Assembly: GCF_016899425.1 (NCBI RefSeq)
Contig: NZ_CP045995.1
Coordinates: 1,984,001 to 2,048,000 of the forward strand
Direction of reading: 5' to 3'
Length of the DNA stretch: 64,000 bases
DNA from: Burkholderia sp. MS389
Lineage (GTDB): Bacteria; Pseudomonadota; Gammaproteobacteria; Burkholderiales; Burkholderiaceae
Both the position numbers and the translations under genes were made by a program. The notes below the pieces were generated by a model. The model was not told where the DNA came from. It saw only the letters and a program-made list of their open reading frames with translations, and did no database searches. Shown one piece after another: positions 18,579 through 28,818 of the stretch. Position 1 is the stretch's first letter; each line of letters starts with the position of its first letter.

Positions 18579-21212
18579 ATGGTGACATCTCTCATCGTCC
18601 GACTCGTTGCGTGGTCGGTGCGCCGCCCCGTCTGGGTCGTCGTCCTGTCGCTCGTCATCGCCGCCTTCAGCGGCGTCTATGTCGCGCAGCATTTCAAGAT
18701 CAACACCGACATCAGCAAGCTCGTCGATGCGGAACCGCAATGGGCCGCGCTCGGCCAGGCCGTCGACAAGGCGTTCCCGCAACGCAACGGCACGATCCTC
18801 GCGGTCGTCGAGGCGCCCGCGCCCGAATTCGCGACGGCCGCCGCGCATGCGCTGACCGAAGCGCTGCAGAAGGACGCCGCCGCCGGCCGCATCGGCCCGG
18901 TCGCCGAACCGGGCGGCGGGCCGTTCTTCGAACACAACGGGCTGCTGTTCCTGTCGCCGCAGGAGGTCTCCGATACGACCGCGCAGCTCGCGAGCGCGCG
19001 CCCGCTCGTCAACGAACTCGCGAAGAACCCGAGCCTCACCGGGCTCGCCACCACGCTGTCCACCACGCTCGGCCAGCCGCTCCTGACCGGCCAGGTGAAG
19101 CTGCCCGCGATGGCGAAGCTGCTCGCGCGCAGCGCGGCGACGGTCGACGACGTGCTGGCCGGCAAGCCGGCCGCGTTCTCGTGGCGCGCGCTGGTCGACA
19201 ACGACGCCGCGCGGCAGCCCGCGCGCGCGTTCGTCACCGTGCAGCCGGTGGTCAACTACGGCGCGCTGAAGGCCGGCGCGGCAACGAGCCAGGTGATCCG
19301 CGACGCGGCCCGTTCGCTCGACCTCGACAAGCGCTACGGCGCGGCCGTGCGCCTGACCGGCGAACAGCCGCTCGCCGACGACGAATTCGCGTCGGTCGAA
19401 GACGGCGCCGCGCTCAATGGCGTGCTCACGCTGCTCGCCGTGCTCGTCATCCTGTGGCTTGCACTGCGCTCGAAGCGGATGATCGGCTCGGTGCTCGTCA
19501 CGCTGTTTGTCGGCCTCGTCGTGACGGCCGCGCTCGGCCTCGCGATGGTCGGCTCGCTGAACATGATCTCGGTCGCGTTCATGGTGCTGTTCGTCGGCCT
19601 CGGCGTCGACTTCTCGATCCAGTACGGCGTGAAGTACCGCGAGGAACGCTTCCGCGACGAGCGCATCGATCACGCGCTGATCGGCGCCGCGCACTCGATG
19701 GGCATGCCGCTCGCGCTCGCCACCGCGGCCGTGGCAGCAAGCTTCTTCTCGTTCATTCCGACCGCGTATCGCGGCGTGTCCGAGCTCGGCCTGATCGCGG
19801 GCGTCGGGATGTTCGTCGCACTGCTGACCACGCTCACGCTGCTGCCCGCACTGCTGCGCCTGTTCGCGCCGCCTGGCGAATCGAAGACGCCGGGCTTTCC
19901 GTGGCTCGCGCCGGTCGACGATTATCTCGATCGCCATCGCAAGCCGATCCTGATCGGCACGCTGGCGGTCGTGATCGGCGCGCTGCCGCTGCTCGCGTTC
20001 CTGCATTTCGACTTCAACCCGCTGCACCTGAAGGACCCGAACAGCGAATCGATGGCGACGCTGCTCGCGCTGAAGGATTCGCCGGAAGCCGCCGTCAACG
20101 ACGTCACGCTGCTCGCGCCGTCGCTCGCGCAAGCCGACGCGGCCGCGAAGCGCCTCGACGCGCTGCCCGAAGTCGGCCGCACGACCACGCTGTCGACCTT
20201 CATCCCCGCCGACCAGCCGGCCAAGCGCGCGGCGATCGCCGCGGCTGCGAGCGAGCTGCTGCCCGCGCTGACGCAGCCGGCCGCGCCGCCCGCGACCGAC
20301 GCGCAACGCGTGGCCGCGCTCAAGCGCGTGTCGGACCTGTTGAGCTATGCGGCCGAGGATCACCCGGGCCCGGGCGCCGCGGCCGCGCAGCACCTGTCCG
20401 CGTCGCTCGCGAAGCTCGCCGCCGCCGACAGCGCGACGCGCGACCGTGCCGAACGCGCGTTCTCCGATACGCTGCGCATCGCGCTCAATCAGCTCGCTGC
20501 GCTGCTGCAGCCGCAGGACATCACGCGCGAATCGCTGCCGCCGCAGGTCGTGCGCGACTGGGTTGCGCCGGACGGCCACGCGCTCGTGCAGATCTCGCCG
20601 AAGGTGCCGAAGGGCGTCGACCCGAACGACGACACGATGCTGCGCCGTTTCGCCAAGGCCGTGAAGGCCGCGGAACCGGGCGCGACTGGCGGCCCGATCT
20701 CGATCCTGCATTCGGCCGACACGATCATCAACGCGTTCCTGCACGCGGCGCTGTGGTCGATCATCTCGATCACGGTCCTGCTGTGGGTCACGCTGCGCCG
20801 CTTCGGCGACGTGCTGCGTACGCTGGTACCGCTGCTCGTGTCGGGCATCGTGACGCTCGAGATGTGCGTCGTGCTCGGCATGTCGCTGAACTTCGCGAAC
20901 ATCATCGCGCTGCCGCTGATGCTCGGCGTCGGCGTCGCGTTCAAGGTGTATTTCGTGATGGCGTGGCGCGCGGGGCAGACGGGGCTGCTGCATTCGAGCC
21001 TCACGCACGCCGTGCTGTTCAGCGCCGCGACGACGGCGACCGCCTTCGGCAGCCTGTGGCTGTCGCACCATCCGGGCACGTCGAGCATGGGCAAGCTGCT
21101 CGCGCTGGCCCTGACCTGTACGCTGATCGGCGCCGTGGTGTTCCAGCCCGTCCTGATGGGCAAACCGCGCGTCAAGCGCGCCCAGAACCAATCGCAAGGA
21201 ATCAATGAATAA
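18579..21212 (+). CDS. hpnN: Hopanoid RND transporter HpnN
   Basis: An 877-residue RND-superfamily transporter of the HpnN/MMPL type, which moves hopanoids from the inner towards the outer membrane. The first membrane helix ([20 protein letters not shown]) precedes a large periplasmic domain containing [14 protein letters not shown] bundle of helices follows around residues 280-430 ([20 protein letters not shown]), with a second periplasmic domain and a C-terminal bundle repeating the pattern ([20 protein letters not shown]). Its last codons overlap the start of mlaA by 8 bp. The hopanoid synthesis genes lie just beyond, on the other strand. Confidence 0.93.
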   Translation: MVTSLIVRLVAWSVRRPVWVVVLSLVIAAFSGVYVAQHFKINTDISKLVDAEPQWAALGQAVDKAFPQRNGTILAVVEAPAPEFATAAAHALTEALQKDAAAGRIGPVAEPGGGPFFEHNGLLFLSPQEVSDTTAQLASARPLVNELAKNPSLTGLATTLSTTLGQPLLTGQVKLPAMAKLLARSAATVDDVLAGKPAAFSWRALVDNDAARQPARAFVTVQPVVNYGALKAGAATSQVIRDAARSLDLDKRYGAAVRLTGEQPLADDEFASVEDGAALNGVLTLLAVLVILWLALRSKRMIGSVLVTLFVGLVVTAALGLAMVGSLNMISVAFMVLFVGLGVDFSIQYGVKYREERFRDERIDHALIGAAHSMGMPLALATAAVAASFFSFIPTAYRGVSELGLIAGVGMFVALLTTLTLLPALLRLFAPPGESKTPGFPWLAPVDDYLDRHRKPILIGTLAVVIGALPLLAFLHFDFNPLHLKDPNSESMATLLALKDSPEAAVNDVTLLAPSLAQADAAAKRLDALPEVGRTTTLSTFIPADQPAKRAAIAAAASELLPALTQPAAPPATDAQRVAALKRVSDLLSYAAEDHPGPGAAAAQHLSASLAKLAAADSATRDRAERAFSDTLRIALNQLAALLQPQDITRESLPPQVVRDWVAPDGHALVQISPKVPKGVDPNDDTMLRRFAKAVKAAEPGATGGPISILHSADTIINAFLHAALWSIISITVLLWVTLRRFGDVLRTLVPLLVSGIVTLEMCVVLGMSLNFANIIALPLMLGVGVAFKVYFVMAWRAGQTGLLHSSLTHAVLFSAATTATAFGSLWLSHHPGTSSMGKLLALALTCTLIGAVVFQPVLMGKPRVKRAQNQSQGINE

Positions 21213-22212
21213 GGTGCGAATCATTGCGGCGACCGTCGCCGCCAGCACGATGCTGACCGGCTGCGCGACGGGACCGAACCGCAATCCCAACGACCCGCTC
21301 GAGCCGATGAACCGGGCGATGTACACGTTCAACGACACGGTCGACACGCACATCGCGCAGCCGATCGCGAAGGGTTACCAGAAAGTCACGCCGACGCCGG
21401 TGCGCACCGCGATCAGCAACTTCTTCTCGAACCTCGGCGATCTCGGCAACATGGCGAACAACCTGCTGCAGTTGCGCATCACCGATGCGACGCAGGATCT
21501 GATGCGCGTGGCGATGAACTCGCTGTTCGGCGTCGCCGGCCTGATCGACATCGCGACGCCGGCCGGGCTGCCTAAGCATCACCAGGATTTCGGGCTGACG
21601 ATGGCGCGCTGGGGCATGCCGTCCGGCCCGTACCTCGTGCTGCCCGTGTTCGGGCCGAGCACGATCCGCGACGGCGTCGGCCGCGCGGTGGACGTGCGCT
21701 TCAACCTGCTGAACTACATCGAGCCGGCCGCACGCAATCCGATGTACATCGCGCAGTTCATCAGCGCGCGTTCGGACCTGCTCGGTGCGACCGATCTGCT
21801 GAAGCAGGCCGCGCTCGATCCGTATTCGTTCGTGCGCGACGCGTACCTGCAGCAGCGCAAGTCGCTGACGTATCACGGCCAGTCGGCATCGGCTGCCGCG
21901 CCGAACTACGCTGAGCCGGGTGAAGCCGGCGCGGTGCCGGCGGCCACGCCAACCACGCCGGGCGGCTTGCCGAACTATGAGGATCCGGGCGATGCGGGCG
22001 GCGCATCGGGCGCCACGCCGAACAACGCACCGGCCGCGCCGGGATTGCCGCAGTATGACGATCCGGGTGCGGACAATGCGATGCCGGCGAGTGCGCCTGC
22101 TGCGGCACCGGTCGCTGCGTCGGCCGGAGCGACGACAGCGCCGGCCGCCAACGGCGCGCCGATCGCGCCGGCGATGCCGACGATGCCCGCGAGCAGTCCG
22201 GCCGCACAGTAA
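21205..22212 (+). CDS. mlaA: MlaA/VacJ-family outer-membrane lipoprotein
   Basis: A 335-residue MlaA family lipoprotein. The N-terminal signal ends in the lipobox LTGC, giving an acylated Cys. The MlaA domain follows ([38 protein letters not shown], the [15 protein letters not shown] segment). MlaA removes misplaced phospholipid from the outer leaflet. About 100 C-terminal residues after the domain are Ala/Pro-rich, with three copies of a tyrosine/DPG-type repeat ([27 protein letters not shown]), not found in short MlaA proteins. AAGGA precedes the ATG, which overlaps the hpnN stop. Confidence 0.92.
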   Translation: MNKVRIIAATVAASTMLTGCATGPNRNPNDPLEPMNRAMYTFNDTVDTHIAQPIAKGYQKVTPTPVRTAISNFFSNLGDLGNMANNLLQLRITDATQDLMRVAMNSLFGVAGLIDIATPAGLPKHHQDFGLTMARWGMPSGPYLVLPVFGPSTIRDGVGRAVDVRFNLLNYIEPAARNPMYIAQFISARSDLLGATDLLKQAALDPYSFVRDAYLQQRKSLTYHGQSASAAAPNYAEPGEAGAVPAATPTTPGGLPNYEDPGDAGGASGATPNNAPAAPGLPQYDDPGADNAMPASAPAAAPVAASAGATTAPAANGAPIAPAMPTMPASSPAAQ

Positions 22213-22232
22213 CGCCGCAACGGCGGCCGCGC

Positions 22233-22269
22233 AAAAAAAGAGCGCTGCGTCATGCAGCGCTCTTTTTTT
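22233..22269. terminator. Bidirectional terminator between mlaA and hpnG
   Basis: Perfect 16-bp inverted repeat (arm AAAAAAAGAGCGCTGC) around GTCAT, with A-run on one side and T-run on the other, between convergent mlaA and hpnG. Confidence 0.92.
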
Positions 22270-22324
22270 GTCCGCGCGAAACGGCAGACCGGGAAGCGGG
22301 GGAAAGGCCAGCAGCGAACGCCGC

Positions 22325-23032
22325 TCAGACGATCCGCATCGCGCCCGCCCGCTCGAACGCGTGGCGTGCCTGGATCAGTGTCGTGCGCGCCGCGCGCGCA
22401 TCGCTGGCGACTTGCAACAACGGACCGAGCTGCGACGGCTGCTTCAGCAGTTCGCGCAGGATCGGCAGGATCGCCGTGCTGCCGTCGTCGCGCAGCCCGG
22501 CCGTCGCCGCGCGCGGCAGCGTGCGCCACGCCGGATCGACGATCGCGCGGCACACCGCGAACGGCACGCCGCGCGCGGCCGCGAAGGCCGCCGCGATATG
22601 CGATTCCATGTCGACGGCAAGCGCGCCATTCGCACGATGCAGCGACGTCTTGTCCTGCTCGCTGACCACCGGCGCGCCGACGGCCGCCATCGTGCCGCGC
22701 GTGACACGCGCCCACACCGGCGTGTCCTGCAGCGCGGCGACGAGCCGCGCGCTCCAGCCCGTATCGGTCTGCACGCGGCCGAACGGCCCGTCGATCGCGT
22801 CCGCGATCACGAGCGCGCCCGGCGCGAGGTCGGGCGCGAGCCCGCCCGCGGTACCGAAGCTGACGATGCCCGCGCAGCCGCGCGCGGTCGCTTCGGCCAG
22901 TGCGCGCTCGAGCCGGTCGGCCCGCGCGGCGAACACGGCCTCGACGCCGTCGCCGCGCGCGATGCGCGCCTCGAACGCCATCCCTGTGACCGCGATGACG
23001 GGCAATGCGCCGTTGTGCTGCGTCGTCGCCAC
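22325..23032 (-). CDS. hpnG: Hopanoid-associated nucleoside phosphorylase HpnG
   Basis: A 235-residue protein of the PNP/UDP phosphorylase fold. HpnG removes adenine from adenosylhopane to make phosphoribosylhopane for the extended side chain. Visible landmarks are IVSFGTAGGLAPDLAPGALV, ALAVDMESHIAAAFAAARG (the nucleoside-binding MES segment) and AVCRAIVDPAW. It begins with GTG (VATTQHNG) four bases after the shc stop, so it is last in hpnD-hpnE-shc-hpnG. Confidence 0.88.
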   Translation of the reverse strand: MATTQHNGALPVIAVTGMAFEARIARGDGVEAVFAARADRLERALAEATARGCAGIVSFGTAGGLAPDLAPGALVIADAIDGPFGRVQTDTGWSARLVAALQDTPVWARVTRGTMAAVGAPVVSEQDKTSLHRANGALAVDMESHIAAAFAAARGVPFAVCRAIVDPAWRTLPRAATAGLRDDGSTAILPILRELLKQPSQLGPLLQVASDARAARTTLIQARHAFERAGAMRIV

Positions 23033-23035
23033 GCG

Positions 23036-25009
23036 TTACATCCCGACCGTCACGCGCGTCGCGTTCGCGCGCTTCAGGTTGCGGTAGCGCGCGAGCGCCC
23101 ACAGCGGGAAGAACTTGCGATAGCCGTGGTAGCGCAGGTAGAACACGCGCGGGAAGCCCGTCGCCGTGAAGCGCGTCTCGTCCCACAAGCCTTCTTCGTT
23201 CTGCTGCGCGACCAGGTAGTCGACGCCGCGCGCCACGGCCGGGTTGTTCACTTCGCCGGCCGCCATCAGGCCGAGCAGCGCCCAGGCCGTCTGCGACGCC
23301 GTGCTCGGCGCCTGCTCGTAACCGCGATAGTTGAGCTTGTAGCTGTCGCCGTCCTCGCCCCAGCCGCCGTCCTTGTTCTGGATCGACAGCAGCCACTGCG
23401 CACCGCGCTTCATGCGCGGGTCGTCCGGCGTCAGGCCGGCCGCGTTCAGCGAGCACAGGGCCGTCCACGTGCCGTACACGTAGTTCATCCCCCAGCGGCC
23501 GTACCAGCTGCCGTCCGGCTCCTGCTCCTTCAGCATGTAGTCGAGCGCGCGGCGGGCCGGCTCGCTGTTCAGCGGCGTCTCGCCGAGCTGCGACAGCATC
23601 GACAGGCAGCGGCCCGACACGTCGGCCGTCGGCGGATCGAGCAGCGCGCCGTGATCGGAGAACGGGATGTTGTTCAGGTAGTACTGCGTGTTTTCAGGTT
23701 CGAACGCGCCCCAGCCGCCGTCGCTGCTCTGCATGCCGACGACCCATTCGCGCGCACGCGCCATCGATTCGCGATACGTGTCCGACTGCGTGAGCTTCTG
23801 CGCACGATCCATCGCCATCACGACCACGGCCGTATCGTCGACGTCCGGGTAGTGCGCATTCGCGTACTGGAACGCCCAGCCGCCGGGCCGCACGTTCGGG
23901 CGGCGCGAGATCCAGTCGCCGCGCACGTCGAGGATCTGCAGCGGACGCAGCCATTCGAGGCCGCGCAGCACCGCTTCCTGCGCACGCGCATCGCCGGTCT
24001 CGAGCAGCGCATGCGCAACGAGCGACGTGTCCCACACGGGCGACAGGCACGGCTGGCAATACGCTTCGTCCTCCTGCACGACGAGCAGCTTGTCGAGCGC
24101 CTTGCGCGCGATCGCGCGGTTCGGATGGTCTTCCGCATAGCCGAGCACGTCGTACATCATCACCGCGTTGGCCATCGCCGGATAGATCGCGCCGAGGCCG
24201 TCCTCGCCGTTCAGGCGCTCGTCGACGAACGACACGGCCTGACGGATCGCGCGTTCGCGCGTATAGCTCGGGAACAGGCCGTCGACCGCGCGCAGCGCAT
24301 GGTCGACCACGCGGAAAAACGCGAACCAGCCCGCGCTCTGGTGGCCCTGACGCGGCAGCAGCCCGGCGTTGACGGGCGGGTCGATGAACAGCTCGTCGAT
24401 GCGCACGCCGCGCGGGTTCTTCGCGAGCGGACGCTTCGCGTTCAGCACGAGCAGCGGCACGATCACGGTGCGCGCCCAGTACGACACCTTCGACAGATGG
24501 AACGGGAACCACTGCGGCAGCAGCATGATCTCGACCGGCATCATCGGCACCGCGCGCCACGGAATCGCACCGTACAGCGCGAGCTGGATGCGCGTGAACA
24601 CGTTCGACATCTCGGCGCCGCCCATCGCGTGGATCGCGCGGCGCGCGCGCTGCATGTGCTCGGCGTTCTCGTCGTCGCCGATCACCTTCAGCGCGAAATA
24701 CGCCTTCACGCTCGCGCTGATGTTCGGTGCGCCGTCGGTAAACAGCGGCCAGCCGCCGTCGGCCTGCTGGATGCGGCGCAGATACTTGCCGATCTTCTGT
24801 TCGAGCTCGAGGTTCGGCGTCTCGCCCAGATAGTGGACGAGCAGCACGTATTCAGCAGGAATCGTCGAATCCGCTTCGAGTTCGTAGACCCAGTGTCCGT
24901 CCGCTTGCTGCGCGGCCAGCAGCGCGTCGGTCGCACGCGCGACAGCCGCGTCGACGTCGGCCGGCACGGCGCCGGCGGACAAGGTAGCCATTTCGGTGAG
25001 ATCGTTCAT
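23036..25009 (-). CDS. shc: Squalene-hopene cyclase
   Basis: A 657-residue squalene-hopene cyclase, the usual length for the family. It folds squalene into hopene or diplopterol at the inner membrane. The catalytic DxDD motif is in HYPDVDDTAVVVM. Several QW repeats are visible, such as QQADGHWVYELE, QQADGGWPLF, QSSDGGWGAFE, QEPDGSWYGRWG and QNKDGGWGED. The start MNDLTEM has a purine-rich GAGAGGGA just before it. It lies between hpnE and hpnG. Confidence 0.97.
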   Translation of the reverse strand: MNDLTEMATLSAGAVPADVDAAVARATDALLAAQQADGHWVYELEADSTIPAEYVLLVHYLGETPNLELEQKIGKYLRRIQQADGGWPLFTDGAPNISASVKAYFALKVIGDDENAEHMQRARRAIHAMGGAEMSNVFTRIQLALYGAIPWRAVPMMPVEIMLLPQWFPFHLSKVSYWARTVIVPLLVLNAKRPLAKNPRGVRIDELFIDPPVNAGLLPRQGHQSAGWFAFFRVVDHALRAVDGLFPSYTRERAIRQAVSFVDERLNGEDGLGAIYPAMANAVMMYDVLGYAEDHPNRAIARKALDKLLVVQEDEAYCQPCLSPVWDTSLVAHALLETGDARAQEAVLRGLEWLRPLQILDVRGDWISRRPNVRPGGWAFQYANAHYPDVDDTAVVVMAMDRAQKLTQSDTYRESMARAREWVVGMQSSDGGWGAFEPENTQYYLNNIPFSDHGALLDPPTADVSGRCLSMLSQLGETPLNSEPARRALDYMLKEQEPDGSWYGRWGMNYVYGTWTALCSLNAAGLTPDDPRMKRGAQWLLSIQNKDGGWGEDGDSYKLNYRGYEQAPSTASQTAWALLGLMAAGEVNNPAVARGVDYLVAQQNEEGLWDETRFTATGFPRVFYLRYHGYRKFFPLWALARYRNLKRANATRVTVGM

Positions 25010-25021
25010 CGGTCCCTCTCT

Positions 25022-26275
25022 TTATTGCGTCTGGAGCACGTCCGCGGCCAACTGGCCGGAACGGATCGCGCCCTCGATCGTGGCGGGCAGGCCGGTGGCA
25101 ATCCAGTCGCCCGCGAGTACAAGATTGGTCCAGCGCGTACGCACGGCCGGCCGTTTCATTTCCTGCGACGGCACCGCCGCAAAGCCCGCGCGCGGCTCGA
25201 CGACGAGTTGCCACGCGGGGATGGTTTCCGGGTTCGCGCCGGTCACGCGCGCGACGTCTTCCCAGATGCGCCGCGCGAGCGTGTCGCGCGGCATGTCGAG
25301 CCAGCGGCCCGCATCGCGGATCGTCGCCGCGAGCTGGCCGTCACCGGTCCGCACCGCATCGACGACGCCGTTGACGACGGTCGTCTGCAGTGGATGACCG
25401 GCCGGCGATTCGACCGCGAAATACGCGGTCACGACCGCGCTGAAGGTGTCGGGCGCGGTGAGTTCGGGCACGAGCGGCTGCGCAACCTCGGGCGGCACGG
25501 CCAGCACGACCGCGTCGCCCGGCGCGAGATCGATCCGCTCGCCGCCGACCGACACGGCATCGATCGCATTGCCGTGCGCGCCGAATTCGAACGCGTCGAG
25601 CCGCGAATTCAGGCGGATCTGCGCGCCGCCGTACTGCAGCATCCGCAGCGCCGGTTCGACGAACGCGCTGCCGAGCCCGCGGCGCGCGACGAGCGGACGG
25701 CTGCCGGGGCCGCCCGCGGCAAACGTGCCGCACAGCGCGGCGCGCGCGAGTTCGGCGCTCGCGTGGCGCGGCTCGATATTCAGCACCCCGAGGAAATACG
25801 GTCGCAGCCAGCGATCCCACAGCACGCCGTCGCATCGCATCGTCTGCGCGAGCGAGCGGCCCGTGCGGGCGAATGCGAGCGGGGCCAGCGCGAGATAGTC
25901 GAGCGGCGTCGTGCCCGGCGCCCGTGACGCAGCATCGAACAGCCACGACGGCCAGCGGCCGTTGCCGAAACGCAGCGTCCAGCGCTGCTGCGACGCGATG
26001 TCGATGACCGGGAGTTCAGCCAGCGCGGGCCCCGCGAGCTGATCGGCCGCGCCGATCGCGCGCAGGTAGCGCTGCGTCGCGGGCTGTCCCGCGAAAACCG
26101 TGTGCAGCCCACTGTCGAGCGTCGTGTTCAGCGTCCCGTCGAACCACGAGCGGCAGCGGCCGCCCGCGTGCGCATGCGCGTCGTGCAGCACGATGCGCCG
26201 CCCGCGACGTTGCAGCTCGACCGCGGCCGACAGGCCCGCGAGTCCTGCGCCGATCACGTGGACGGTTCTGGGCAT
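25022..26275 (-). CDS. hpnE: Squalene-forming FAD oxidoreductase HpnE
   Basis: A 417-residue flavoprotein of the amine-oxidase/phytoene-desaturase fold. The FAD Rossmann motif is at the N-terminus (VHVIGAGLAGLSAAVELQRR) and the C-terminal FAD segment reads NLVLAGDWIATGLPATIEGA. In the HpnCDE route HpnE reduces hydroxysqualene to squalene. It sits between hpnD and shc with gaps of about 13 bp, so the proteins acting before and after it are in the same transcript. Confidence 0.92.
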   Translation of the reverse strand: MPRTVHVIGAGLAGLSAAVELQRRGRRIVLHDAHAHAGGRCRSWFDGTLNTTLDSGLHTVFAGQPATQRYLRAIGAADQLAGPALAELPVIDIASQQRWTLRFGNGRWPSWLFDAASRAPGTTPLDYLALAPLAFARTGRSLAQTMRCDGVLWDRWLRPYFLGVLNIEPRHASAELARAALCGTFAAGGPGSRPLVARRGLGSAFVEPALRMLQYGGAQIRLNSRLDAFEFGAHGNAIDAVSVGGERIDLAPGDAVVLAVPPEVAQPLVPELTAPDTFSAVVTAYFAVESPAGHPLQTTVVNGVVDAVRTGDGQLAATIRDAGRWLDMPRDTLARRIWEDVARVTGANPETIPAWQLVVEPRAGFAAVPSQEMKRPAVRTRWTNLVLAGDWIATGLPATIEGAIRSGQLAADVLQTQ

Positions 26276-26288
26276 CGCGTCGGTCGAC

Positions 26289-27137
26289 TCAGAACAGCGC
26301 GTAGCGCGCGGCGATCATCAGCATGCGCGCCTTCGGCTTGCGCAGCGGCGCGCGCGGCGCGGCAAAGCCGCGCGCGATCGCGGCCTCGAGAATGCAGCGA
26401 TACGCGCCCGACATGATGCGCGGCGCCTTCACCTGCGCACGCGGGCAGGTATCCATCACCGCGTCGGCCTGGCGGAAGTGCTCGAGCGCGCGCTCGACGA
26501 GCGTCGCGCACACGCGCGGCAGCGCCGGATCGCGCACGATCGTCGCCGGATCGGTGATCGCGATGCCTTCGCGCGCAAGCAGCTCGCGCGGCAGGTAGCA
26601 CCGGTTGATCGCCGCGTCGTCGTCGATGTCGCGCAGGATGTTGGTCAGTTGCAGCGCGCGGCCGAGGTGGTGCGACAACGTGATCCCTTCGGCTTCCGGC
26701 ATCCCGAAAATCCTCACCGACAGCCGGCCGGCCGCGCTCGCCACGCGATCGCAGAACAGGTCGAGCGTCGGCTCGTCGGGCGCGCAGATGTCTTCCACCG
26801 CGTCCATCGCCATCCCGTCGATCATCGCGTGGAAATCGTCGCGCTGCAGGTCGAACGCGCGAATCTCGCGATCGAGCGCGACGAGGTGGCGCGGCGGGCG
26901 GCCGGCGAAGCAGGCGTCGATGTCCGCGCGCCAGCGATTCAGGCCCGCGGTGCGCTCGGCGCGCGGCAGGTCGCTGTCGGCGATGTCGTCGACCGCGCGG
27001 CAAAACGCATAGACCTGGAACATCGCATCGCGCTGCACGGCCGGCAGGATGCGCATCGCCAGATAGAAGGAGCTGCCCGATGTGACGGCAGCGGCGTCGG
27101 TTTCTTGTTCGTCCACGACGGAATGGGAAACGGCCAA
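26289..27137 (-). CDS. hpnD: Presqualene diphosphate synthase HpnD
   Basis: A trans-isoprenyl diphosphate synthase of the squalene/phytoene synthase family, about 282 residues from the start chosen here. The two Asp-rich motifs are visible: FCRAVDDIADSD and LTNILRDIDDD. It condenses two farnesyl diphosphates. The start is uncertain: the frame stays open to an ATG at 27251, but that N-terminus is not family-like. A TTG at 27137 has GTGGAG about 8 bases upstream, and a GTG at 27116 would also work. No hpnC is present nearby, so it is encoded elsewhere or HpnD alone suffices. Confidence 0.88.
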   Translation of the reverse strand: MAVSHSVVDEQETDAAAVTSGSSFYLAMRILPAVQRDAMFQVYAFCRAVDDIADSDLPRAERTAGLNRWRADIDACFAGRPPRHLVALDREIRAFDLQRDDFHAMIDGMAMDAVEDICAPDEPTLDLFCDRVASAAGRLSVRIFGMPEAEGITLSHHLGRALQLTNILRDIDDDAAINRCYLPRELLAREGIAITDPATIVRDPALPRVCATLVERALEHFRQADAVMDTCPRAQVKAPRIMSGAYRCILEAAIARGFAAPRAPLRKPKARMLMIAARYALF

Positions 27138-27395
27138 GACGAAGCTCCACGGAGACACCCACGCGGGGCGATTGAAGAAGCCATGCCCGGCTGGGATGGT
27201 CAGGGCGTCGAATGCGTGCGAGATATGCGAACGATCGACGCAGACAGGCACAAATTACCGGCCGGAAGCCGGAATTGGGCGAAAGTATAGCAATCTTTGA
27301 AGTTCGATGGCGGACGCGCACCCTGTCCGGCGGGGTGCCGAGCGCCACCGGCGGGCCGGTGCGCCGGCCTTTGCGAACGGCGGCCCGAACGCGCG

Positions 27396-27728
27396 TCAGC
27401 CGTACACGATGTCGCGCTGCAGATCGAGCGCGATGAGCCCCATTTCGCGCGTGAGCTGCAGCATCGAGCGGCGCTCGAGGCGCGAGCCCATGAAGCTCGT
27501 CACGCGGCCGTCGGGCTCGGCGGTGAACTGGAAAACCGCGCCGCCGGTACCGAACCACGCGCCCGGCACGTCGAGTGATTCCTGCCAGTCGATCTGCTCG
27601 AACACGCGCGCGATTCCCGCGCGCACCACGGCGCCCGGGCCGATCGGCGGCGCGATGTCGCCCAGGTCGTCGAGCGAATAGGGGCCGGGTTTGTTCGGCT
27701 TCCGATAGAAGAGATAGTCGACGTTCAT
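27396..27728 (-). CDS. Conserved-looking hypothetical protein
   Basis: A 110-residue protein starting MNVDYLFYRKPNKPGPYSLD. No domain recognised. It has no signal peptide or membrane helix. Segments like QIDWQESLDVPGAWFGTGGA and RVTSFMGSRLERRSMLQLTR suggest a small mixed alpha/beta fold. It lies alone between hpnD and a divergent hydrolase gene. The start at 27728 is preferred because sequence upstream in the frame is Arg/Leu-rich and unlike the rest. Confidence 0.65.
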   Translation of the reverse strand: MNVDYLFYRKPNKPGPYSLDDLGDIAPPIGPGAVVRAGIARVFEQIDWQESLDVPGAWFGTGGAVFQFTAEPDGRVTSFMGSRLERRSMLQLTREMGLIALDLQRDIVYG

Positions 27729-27918
27729 GGGGTGCAATCGCAGGCAAAGCAACAAATTAGCGCGCTTCGGCACAAATTCAAATCGGATCAGGACGAAATG
27801 TGGCCTGTGCGACACAAAGGGACGGATCGTTGCCGGTCAAGAAACGCGCCGCGCGAGCGCGTCTCGATGGCGGCCGGTTCGTCTAAGATGACACCTTTCT
27901 CGAAAAAATACGGACACC

Positions 27919-28803
27919 ATGGAGACGAACGCCCCCGCCACCCCGCCGTCCGATCATCCCGTTTTCGTGCTCGTGCACGGCGCGTGGCATGGCGCGTGGT
28001 GCTATGCCCACGTGGCGGCCGCGCTGGCCGCGCGCGGCTACCTGTCGATCGCGCGCGACCTGCCCGCGCACGGCATCCATGCGCGCTTTCCCGCGTCGTA
28101 TCTCGCCCGGCCGCTCGACAAGGACGCGTTCGGCGCCGAGCCGTCGCCGGTCGCCAACACGACGCTCGACGACTACGCGACGCAGGTGACGCAGGCCGTC
28201 GACGACGCGTACGCGCTCGGCCGCGGCAAGGTCGTGCTGGTCGGGCACAGCATGGGCGGCCTCGCGATCACGGCGGCCGCCGAACGCGCGCCGGACAAGA
28301 TCGCGAAGATCGTCTATCTCGCGGCCTTCATGCCCGCGTCGGGCGTACCGGGCCTCGACTACGTGCGCGCGCCGGAAAACAACGGCGAGCTGCTCGGCCC
28401 GCTGATGCTCGCGAGCCCGCGCGTGGTCGGCGCGCTGCGCGTCGATCCGCACAGCGGCGACGCCGCGTATCGCGCATCGATGAAGCGCGCGCTGTACGAA
28501 GACGTGCCGCAAGCCGATTTCGACGCGGTCGCGAACCTGATGAGCTGCGACGTGCCGGCCGCGCCGTTCGCGACCGCGATCCCGACGACCGCCGCACGCT
28601 GGGGCGCGATCGACCGCCACTACATCAAGTGCCTGGCCGATCGCGTGATCCTGCCCGCGCTGCAGCAACGCTTCATCGACGAAGCCGACGCGTTCGCGCC
28701 CGGCAACCCGACCCACGTGCACCAGCTCGACAGCAGCCACTCGCCGTTCGTGTCGCAGCCGGCCGTGCTGGCCGGCGTGCTCGCCGACATCGCAAAAAGC
28801 TGA
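27919..28803 (+). CDS. Alpha/beta-hydrolase (esterase-like)
   Basis: A 294-residue alpha/beta hydrolase. The oxyanion strand reads VFVLVHGAWHGAWCY, the nucleophile elbow is GHSMGG (Ser near residue 113), and the catalytic His is probably in HQLDSSHSPF near the C-terminus. The HGAWHGAW pattern recalls EstA- and hydroxynitrile-lyase/pheophorbidase-like esterases. There is no obvious signal peptide, so it is probably cytoplasmic. The substrate cannot be named. It converges on the GGDEF gene. Confidence 0.85.
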   Translation: METNAPATPPSDHPVFVLVHGAWHGAWCYAHVAAALAARGYLSIARDLPAHGIHARFPASYLARPLDKDAFGAEPSPVANTTLDDYATQVTQAVDDAYALGRGKVVLVGHSMGGLAITAAAERAPDKIAKIVYLAAFMPASGVPGLDYVRAPENNGELLGPLMLASPRVVGALRVDPHSGDAAYRASMKRALYEDVPQADFDAVANLMSCDVPAAPFATAIPTTAARWGAIDRHYIKCLADRVILPALQQRFIDEADAFAPGNPTHVHQLDSSHSPFVSQPAVLAGVLADIAKS

Positions 28804-28818
28804 GCGGAGCGGGCGCGG

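Noticed and set aside
27138-27251. An N-terminal extension of HpnD to the ATG at 27251.
   Set aside because: The added 38 residues do not resemble squalene/phytoene synthases, and a start near 27137 or 27116 gives a family-typical length.
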